Virus record (IMG/VR): IMGVR_UViG_3300047384_000209
Location: 1 to 21,178 of that record
Direction: 5' to 3' (one strand)
Origin: a virus
Length of the DNA stretch: 21,178 nucleotides
In this document: positions 16,760-21,178 of the stretch, piece by piece
Layout: each line of letters starts with the position of its first letter
Numbering within the stretch: the first letter of the stretch is position 1
The notes under the pieces: generated by a model
The model's input: only the letters and a program-made list of their open reading frames with translations
What the model was told of the DNA's origin: nothing
The model's database searches: none
Program-made: the position numbers and the translations under genes

Positions 16760-16767
16760 TATTTATA
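16760..16767 (-). promoter_or_regulatory. Perfect T4-type late promoter box TATAAATA
   Basis: The minus strand reads CAGGTATAAATACTGACATT here, an exact match to the T4 late promoter -10 element recognised by the gp55-type sigma factor. It overlaps the last codons of the 722-residue gene (stop at 16763-16765) and ends 27 bases before the ATG of the 258-residue gene, leaving a short leader with a GAGAG ribosome-binding tract. It sits at one of the few gaps longer than 20 bases in the window. No -35 element is expected for this promoter class. Confidence 0.65.
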
Positions 16768-18931
16768 CCTGATCTACCTCTGGATTTTGACCAGGAGGAG
16801 TATCTGGTTCTGTCGGTTCTGTAGACCCATCATCTGGTTCCGTCGGTCCTGTAGACCCACCCGCAATCTTAATAGGAATGACTTTGCTGAATGTGACGTT
16901 CACATTGTCAAACCAAGAAGATACCGTAACCGACAGATCCTCTCCTCCAGTGACGGCACCTATGTTGGCAACATAGACTAACTCCGGTATTGTATTTTGT
17001 GTCCCGTCTTCACGAAGGTCAATATAAACCGTACCTAATGGATTTTCTTGCAAACTCTTATCTACCCATCCGTCACCAAACTCTAGCACCAACTGTTGCC
17101 CTGCAAGAGAACTACCCATAATTAAAAACTCAACACTCTCTGTTGATGGATCGAGTACTAATTCTTCGTCAGTAAATCCTTGCTGATTACTAGGGTATGG
17201 TATATTAGGTTTCGCAATGTGAAGGGCAAAGTGAGTAAATGCATCATCCGGATACTCATTAGCTGCACCTGGTGACATGCTAATCACAACGTTTGGATCT
17301 GTAAGATCTGTGCTAGGGTTAGCAATTCCAGAAAGATTAACGTCGGCAGTAATTGTGTGCTCAGACGTTGATACCTTTGATAAACCCTTCACCCTAGATT
17401 TAAATACGACCGTGGTCTCTAATGGTATTGACGGATCTGAATCAAGGTTAGTTTCTTCGACCGTACACTTAAACGACACTACTCCACTGCTTGTAATTGT
17501 TTCTCGTGTGTCATTCAGTAGAACCGAAATGTTAGAGTTACTCTCACTGCTGTTGGATTCTAAATCAAAGAACAGTTCATAACTTTCACCAGCACCAACT
17601 GAACCATCTAACCATCTACCTGACGACAGTGTTCCAATACCATCACTATCTGACGATTTGACTGCGTAGGTTCCGTTGGGTGAATACTCAACGGTAACAC
17701 TGGTTCTTCGTACCAACTGGGTCATCCACGAACCAAGATTACCTGTGCCAGCAGTGTTTACAATAAGTTTACGACGACCACTTTCAGTTGCAACAGTTAA
17801 CGGGTCCGGCCAGATACCTGTTGGATATTCGGTTGGTTCGGTCGATGTAAATGGTAGATACATCTTAGGTTGTCTATCTGGAGAAACAAAACTACTTGTG
17901 CTAGGATACTCTATGAACGAGTCTGGAGAGTTGATGAAATCATAGTATAGATTACCATCTACAAAATATGATGATCCATTTAACTGTCCACCAGAAAACG
18001 ATTTTGGTACTATAACAGGTTCAGACCATGATCCTGCTACGTATTCATACACTTCAGTTTTATACCCATCCGAAACAATTAACTGATCGGTACTTGCAGT
18101 GATGACTGGATATGGAACAGATCCTATCACTGTACCTGATTCTGGACCGAACCCTTCAGGAACTGTTATAGGATAATTGCCTCCAAACACATCACTTCTT
18201 TCTTTTATTAGTTGTTTAGTTGTTCCATCACCGACAAAAACATCAAAGGAATGTTCCGACTCAACCATCACACCGCCACCTAGATTAGACAATCCGGCGT
18301 TGATCATAGTTTCTACATCGTGAACCCAAACTGTAGGAACATACGTATCATTCTCGTAAGAACTGTACTGAGTGTTGATAAGTTTTTGTTTACCGTCTAC
18401 AGTAACGACTTGCAGATTTTCTGCACTAAACTGATATCTCGGTATGTCTGTTGTAATAATGAAAGAAATGTTAGTGTAAGTATGTGAAATTCCATACGCG
18501 TTAACATCATCATATTCAAGGTTATCTAAATTATCTAAATCTAGAAAGGCATAGGATCTTCCGTAGTGGTACCAAGAATTGTTTTTCCAATTTCTGGTAT
18601 ACCCAGCTGGGAAAACTATCCACCGATCATCGATAACAAAAACATCAGATTCGTTATCGACACTTTCAGTGGTAGTAGCGCCTGCTATAAATCTATATGT
18701 TGCCCAGTTTTCAATGTTTGATAAATATTGTAATTCCTTTATCAGATTCCAACTGGTGTCATATATTGTTATTTTAGCGCCATACGGTAATTCATTCTCC
18801 AACTGTGCTTCTGCTACGAAGTGTCCCTTCAGAGAATTGAATACAATGTTTCTTGTAGGAGTGGATACTACCTGAGATCCGAACAAACTTCTGGCATACA
18901 TGCCATCTACTGCATAGGTTCCATCTGCCAT
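16763..18931 (-). CDS. Large fibre/adhesin-like protein with Pro-Thr-Glu tail (722 aa)
   Basis: I do not recognise a named family for the whole protein. The N-terminus (MADGTYAVDGMYARSLFGSQ) is followed by a beta-rich region with a 'KTEVYEYVAGSWSEPVI' strand-turn unit (291-307) reminiscent of propeller blades. Residues about 409-480 (SVTVEYSPNGTYAV, GRWLDG, ESYELFFDLES) resemble the small beta domain with 'W...YE' found in phage fibres. Two further beta domains appear at about 480-690. The last 30 residues are a Gly/Ser/Thr/Pro/Glu tail formed by a ten-residue duplication (692-701 and 702-711). A strong AAGGAG precedes the ATG, which lies two bases after the upstream stop. Low-complexity ends and domain mosaic suggest a variable host-contact or decorating fibre. 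The role is inferred from context only. Confidence 0.83.
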   Translation of the reverse strand: MADGTYAVDGMYARSLFGSQVVSTPTRNIVFNSLKGHFVAEAQLENELPYGAKITIYDTSWNLIKELQYLSNIENWATYRFIAGATTTESVDNESDVFVIDDRWIVFPAGYTRNWKNNSWYHYGRSYAFLDLDNLDNLEYDDVNAYGISHTYTNISFIITTDIPRYQFSAENLQVVTVDGKQKLINTQYSSYENDTYVPTVWVHDVETMINAGLSNLGGGVMVESEHSFDVFVGDGTTKQLIKERSDVFGGNYPITVPEGFGPESGTVIGSVPYPVITASTDQLIVSDGYKTEVYEYVAGSWSEPVIVPKSFSGGQLNGSSYFVDGNLYYDFINSPDSFIEYPSTSSFVSPDRQPKMYLPFTSTEPTEYPTGIWPDPLTVATESGRRKLIVNTAGTGNLGSWMTQLVRRTSVTVEYSPNGTYAVKSSDSDGIGTLSSGRWLDGSVGAGESYELFFDLESNSSESNSNISVLLNDTRETITSSGVVSFKCTVEETNLDSDPSIPLETTVVFKSRVKGLSKVSTSEHTITADVNLSGIANPSTDLTDPNVVISMSPGAANEYPDDAFTHFALHIAKPNIPYPSNQQGFTDEELVLDPSTESVEFLIMGSSLAGQQLVLEFGDGWVDKSLQENPLGTVYIDLREDGTQNTIPELVYVANIGAVTGGEDLSVTVSSWFDNVNVTFSKVIPIKIAGGSTGPTEPDDGSTEPTEPDTPPGQNPEVDQV
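16802..16861 (-). repeat. 30-bp tandem duplication at the end of the 722-aa fibre gene
   Basis: Two adjacent 30-base copies (16802-16831 and 16832-16861) differ at three positions, all T/C. They encode the ten-residue repeat GSTGPTEPDD / GSTEPTEPDT near the C-terminus. The duplication is in frame and lies about 35 bases before the late promoter box. Confidence 0.85.
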
Positions 18932-18933
18932 GA

Positions 18934-19908
18934 TTATTCTCCTTGCCTTATAATGCTATAGTATTTTGATAGATCGTCAGTCCCGTAGACCCCACGTTCT
19001 TCACCTCGTAGATAAACTCTTCCGTCCGTTCCAATAACTTGAGTCGGCACTTCTCCGGTAGAGATCTCTTCACTGTATACAATGGTATCGTTCCATGTTA
19101 GTAGAAGAGATACAGGTGCATCAACATTTTCAATATACTCTGACCACTCGTATCTCGGACTCGACCCTGACCAATGTGGTTGGTTATCTGGAAGATCCGG
19201 TACAGGTTCTCCGACATATGGTACAAAATTATACCCACCGTTAACCAACTTGATCGGGTTAAGTAGGAAATACGTTAGTGCTTTTATCTTACCTTGACGA
19301 CCCGAATAAGCATTCAGTGCATCGGCAAGATCATATTGTTGTGCGATATCATATAGTGCTGTCACCGACAACGTCTCGATTGCTAGATCTTTTAGCAGTT
19401 TAATATTCTCAAACGGATACGCATATAGGGCACCGTACGCAACAGTTCCGTCGGACATCGTAGTTTCTTCTTTAGTGTTGAAGACAACATGCGTATCGGT
19501 TATCGATACCAATTTTTCTGGAGTGTCACCATTTGCGGATGTGTAGAATGTGAAACTAGGAGAGTGTTCTTGTGACCAGTCTTGATATAATACGTTATCC
19601 TCTAACGGTGAGTTTACGATAGACTCGAAATATAGATTATCACCAACGATGACATTCTCATCAATCGGATCTGTAGGTTCGAGAGGTTCTGGTTCTGCCT
19701 CTGGTTCCGGTTCCGGTTCTGGTTCCGGCTCTGGTTCAGGTTCTGGTTCAGGTTCAGGTTCAGGTTCTGGAGTTGGGGTTACACTACCGACTTCCTCACG
19801 GATGAAGTATAAGGTGTCCTCATCCTTTTCGGATAGAGCATCGTACTGCTCCTGTGTGCCGATCCAAACCTCGACTGCCTCACCTGTATTCTTGTCTATA
19901 ATACTCAT
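18934..19908 (-). CDS. Tail-associated protein with Pro-Glu repeat linker (324 aa)
   Basis: The N-terminal 36 residues (VEVWIGTQEQYDALSEKDED, then TLYFI) match a short 'IWVGTQ..YDAL..KD.DTLYFI' domain found at the start of many phage tail or adhesin proteins. Next is a Thr-Pro then Pro-Glu repeat at residues about 47-73, an extended, highly acidic rod. The C-terminal body (about 80-324) is unrecognised. It includes a possible helical stretch (LSVTALYDIAQQYDLADALN, roughly 180-200) and ends with IGTDGRVYLRGEERGVYG. The ATG forms a four-base ATGA overlap with the preceding stop, so translation is probably coupled. Inferred: a virion protein that holds a head-binding domain and a distal domain apart through a stiff, charged linker. 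The encoding DNA is a hexanucleotide-like repeat. Confidence 0.85.
   Translation of the reverse strand: MSIIDKNTGEAVEVWIGTQEQYDALSEKDEDTLYFIREEVGSVTPTPEPEPEPEPEPEPEPEPEPEPEPEAEPEPLEPTDPIDENVIVGDNLYFESIVNSPLEDNVLYQDWSQEHSPSFTFYTSANGDTPEKLVSITDTHVVFNTKEETTMSDGTVAYGALYAYPFENIKLLKDLAIETLSVTALYDIAQQYDLADALNAYSGRQGKIKALTYFLLNPIKLVNGGYNFVPYVGEPVPDLPDNQPHWSGSSPRYEWSEYIENVDAPVSLLLTWNDTIVYSEEISTGEVPTQVIGTDGRVYLRGEERGVYGTDDLSKYYSIIRQGE
19690..19770 (-). repeat. Hexanucleotide-type repeat encoding the Pro-Glu linker
   Basis: About thirteen near-copies of a six-base unit (GAACCN on the coding strand, two codons each) encode the alternating Pro-Glu rod at residues 47-73 of the 324-residue protein. Third positions vary between A, C, T and G, so the copies are not perfect, but the unit is in frame and gain or loss would change only linker length. 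One copy reads Ala in place of Pro near the end (EAEPEP). Confidence 0.9.
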
Positions 19909-21005
19909 TGTTCATTTCCCACGATTACTTGATCGCCGACATATTCGATAGATGATATCTCAACACCACCTAGTTTGATTCCTTCGATTACCAGATCACC
20001 ATAGAATACGGTGTAGTCTGCTACACTGTACACTTCAGGGTTGCCTTCTGGCATCGGTTGCATTCTGCCTGGTGACGGTGGAACTAGAGAAACGTCAATC
20101 GTAACCTCTGTTTCCTGTGCATCCATGAATTCGATATCGTCACCCATATGTAGGTCTGTGGCATCCATGCGAGGTGCTGCAGGTGATGCCCAGTACGCAA
20201 GGGTGTCGTAGATATCTTCGATTCGTTGCAGTGACATGTTTTTATAACGACCCAGAGTTTCTGCAGAACTCAAGATGAATGTCTCATCGACAGGATCGGT
20301 TTCACGCATTGTCAGTAATGCGTACATCGGTTTGATCTTGTTTTCCGCCTCACTCTCTAAGAACAGATAAGGGGTCTCTAGTGGATCTGTCTGCTTCCCT
20401 GACTCGGTATCGATATCAGCAAGACCCAGTGTAGAGACTTCCGTGGCAAGATAGAATCCCGCAGGGTGGACAAACTTCTTGTAGAACTCTTTGAAGTCTG
20501 ACGTTGACATTCCCACCTTTAATAGTACAGAGAATACTTGAAATCTACGATCGTCTGTGATAAACTTAACAGACTCTGGTCCTATCTGTGAGTCGGCCTC
20601 ACCGATTTTGAATATGTACTGCTTCGGATAGACGACCTCGACATCTTGATGGAAGAATGCCTTGAAGAACTGCTCGACCGACATCTGTGTACCCTTGGCA
20701 CGGTAGAAGTTGGCAAGTAGTTTGGTTGATAGTCGTGCGGTTGCTTCATCCGGAAACGCAGAGGTATCGATGCCGTTACCGATACCACGTAGCAATAGAT
20801 CAAGTGCGTCTAATGTTGTTGTGCTAATGTCACGAATACTGAAGAGGTCTTGGATCTTTGCTTCGAATGATCCTGAAGGATCCTCTTTAGTATATTCATA
20901 GTAGTTCTCCAAGAACTCGATGAGTTTCGGATAGTCGGACTGGTAGAACTCTGGTAGTACACCAGAGATTTCACTACTATGAAATCGAACCTTAGCACGT
21001 GCCAT
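19905..21005 (-). CDS. Baseplate-type structural protein (366 aa)
   Basis: It starts MARAKVRFHSSEISGVLPEF and continues YQSDYPKLIEFLENYYEY (21-38). It then has KLLANFYRAKGTQMSVEQFFKAFF (95-118; parts shown), followed by VVYPKQYIFKIGE (124-136). The 'FY..KGT..S....F.(A/I)FF' segment recurs in large baseplate/tail structural proteins of marine T4-like phages. The C-terminal half (from about 190) is less distinctive, though 'PRMDATDLHMGDDIEFMDAQ' is notable near 285. The start overlaps the TAA of the upstream gene by one base (TAATG). It occupies the position between a possible gp6 and gp8 where T4 has gp7, so a wedge-associated role is plausible. I do not have enough similarity to name it gp7. 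Confidence 0.85.
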   Translation of the reverse strand: MARAKVRFHSSEISGVLPEFYQSDYPKLIEFLENYYEYTKEDPSGSFEAKIQDLFSIRDISTTTLDALDLLLRGIGNGIDTSAFPDEATARLSTKLLANFYRAKGTQMSVEQFFKAFFHQDVEVVYPKQYIFKIGEADSQIGPESVKFITDDRRFQVFSVLLKVGMSTSDFKEFYKKFVHPAGFYLATEVSTLGLADIDTESGKQTDPLETPYLFLESEAENKIKPMYALLTMRETDPVDETFILSSAETLGRYKNMSLQRIEDIYDTLAYWASPAAPRMDATDLHMGDDIEFMDAQETEVTIDVSLVPPSPGRMQPMPEGNPEVYSVADYTVFYGDLVIEGIKLGGVEISSIEYVGDQVIVGNEQ

Positions 21006-21178
21006 TATAATAGAACTCCGATAGTATCGGATTCGACGTTAGCTGTTACGGATGATCCTATAGGATCTAATCGTAGGATATAGTTGCGCAGTGGTTTGAT
21101 CGTGCTTTGGTTAGCAGGTACTGCGTTTACTCTCAACGTATCCGATGTTCCTTCTTCGATACGAAGACCTCGAAGGTT
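21005..21178 (-). CDS. C-terminal fragment of a baseplate gene, possibly gp6 (57 aa visible)
   Basis: From the right edge the minus strand is open for 57 codons (NLRGLRIEEGTSDTLRVNAV, then PLRNYILRLDPIG, ending SDTIGVLL) to a TAA that overlaps the next ATG by one base. The N-terminus lies outside the window. The length seen is too short to identify. The position just before wedge-type genes fits the end of gp6 in the T4 order 6-7-8, which is an inference from synteny and not from recognised motifs. Confidence 0.65.
   Translation of the reverse strand, partial: NLRGLRIEEGTSDTLRVNAVPANQSTIKPLRNYILRLDPIGSSVTANVESDTIGVLL

Noticed and set aside
19649-19951. Plus-strand open frame encoding a Gly-Ser repeat protein
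   Set aside because: It is the antisense reading of the Pro-Glu repeat tract and runs opposite to every supported gene; no ribosome site or independent similarity.
20239-20246. Minus-strand TATAAAAA, seven of eight match to a late promoter
   Set aside because: Internal to the 366-residue gene and over 300 bases from the next start; likely chance.

Overview
The window is a stretch of the virion-structure region of a tailed phage with a contractile (T4-like, myovirus) baseplate. The best anchor is a baseplate wedge gp8-type protein (11359-12708). Next to it is a giant protein with the hallmarks of the DUF4815 family (6299-11350), which I know from T4-like phages of marine bacteria and cyanobacteria. 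A small conserved coiled-coil protein (6056-6295) and fibre proteins with the 'NDGTGDTLR..EKVNDNFEELY' and 'YHGMFAHTHDNGAAYFSH' signatures point the same way. I read it as a marine T4-superfamily phage, host not determinable from this window. No integrase, lysis, replication, tRNA or host gene is visible.

Every supported gene is on the minus strand, so the window reads from right to left. Coding density is near total: junctions are 1-4 base overlaps (TAATG, ATGA) or gaps of a few bases, and the largest gap is 45 bases. No stretch over 300 bases lacks a gene.

Order of transcription: (1) the 3' end of a gene, possibly wedge gp6 (21005-21178). (2) A 366-residue baseplate-type structural protein (19905-21005). 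(3) A block of five fibre/adhesin-like genes (12754-19908): one with a long Pro-Glu linker, a 722-residue fibre, a 258-residue protein with the 'NDGTGDTLR' start, a 388-residue beta-domain protein and a 671-residue repeat protein. (4) gp8 (11359-12708). (5) The DUF4815-type giant (6299-11350). (6) The small coiled-coil protein. (7) A 1057-residue fibre with about eight diverged ~100-residue repeats (2896-6069). (8) A cluster of four short proteins sharing an 'M.YG(L/I)' start (1-1412 and 1879-2896), interrupted by a tail-assembly chaperone (1421-1879); the last member runs off the left edge.

The genes appear to build the outer baseplate and host-recognition apparatus. Two candidate late promoters lie in the two largest gaps: a perfect TATAAATA before the 258-residue gene, and a degenerate one before gp8. 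They suggest the long minus-strand operon is boosted internally by the T4-type late sigma system. The most unusual aspects are the spread of one beta-rich module over at least three fibre genes, a shared ~91-residue C-terminus in two of them, the tandem 'YG' family around a chaperone, and low-complexity DNA tracts encoding extendable linkers.
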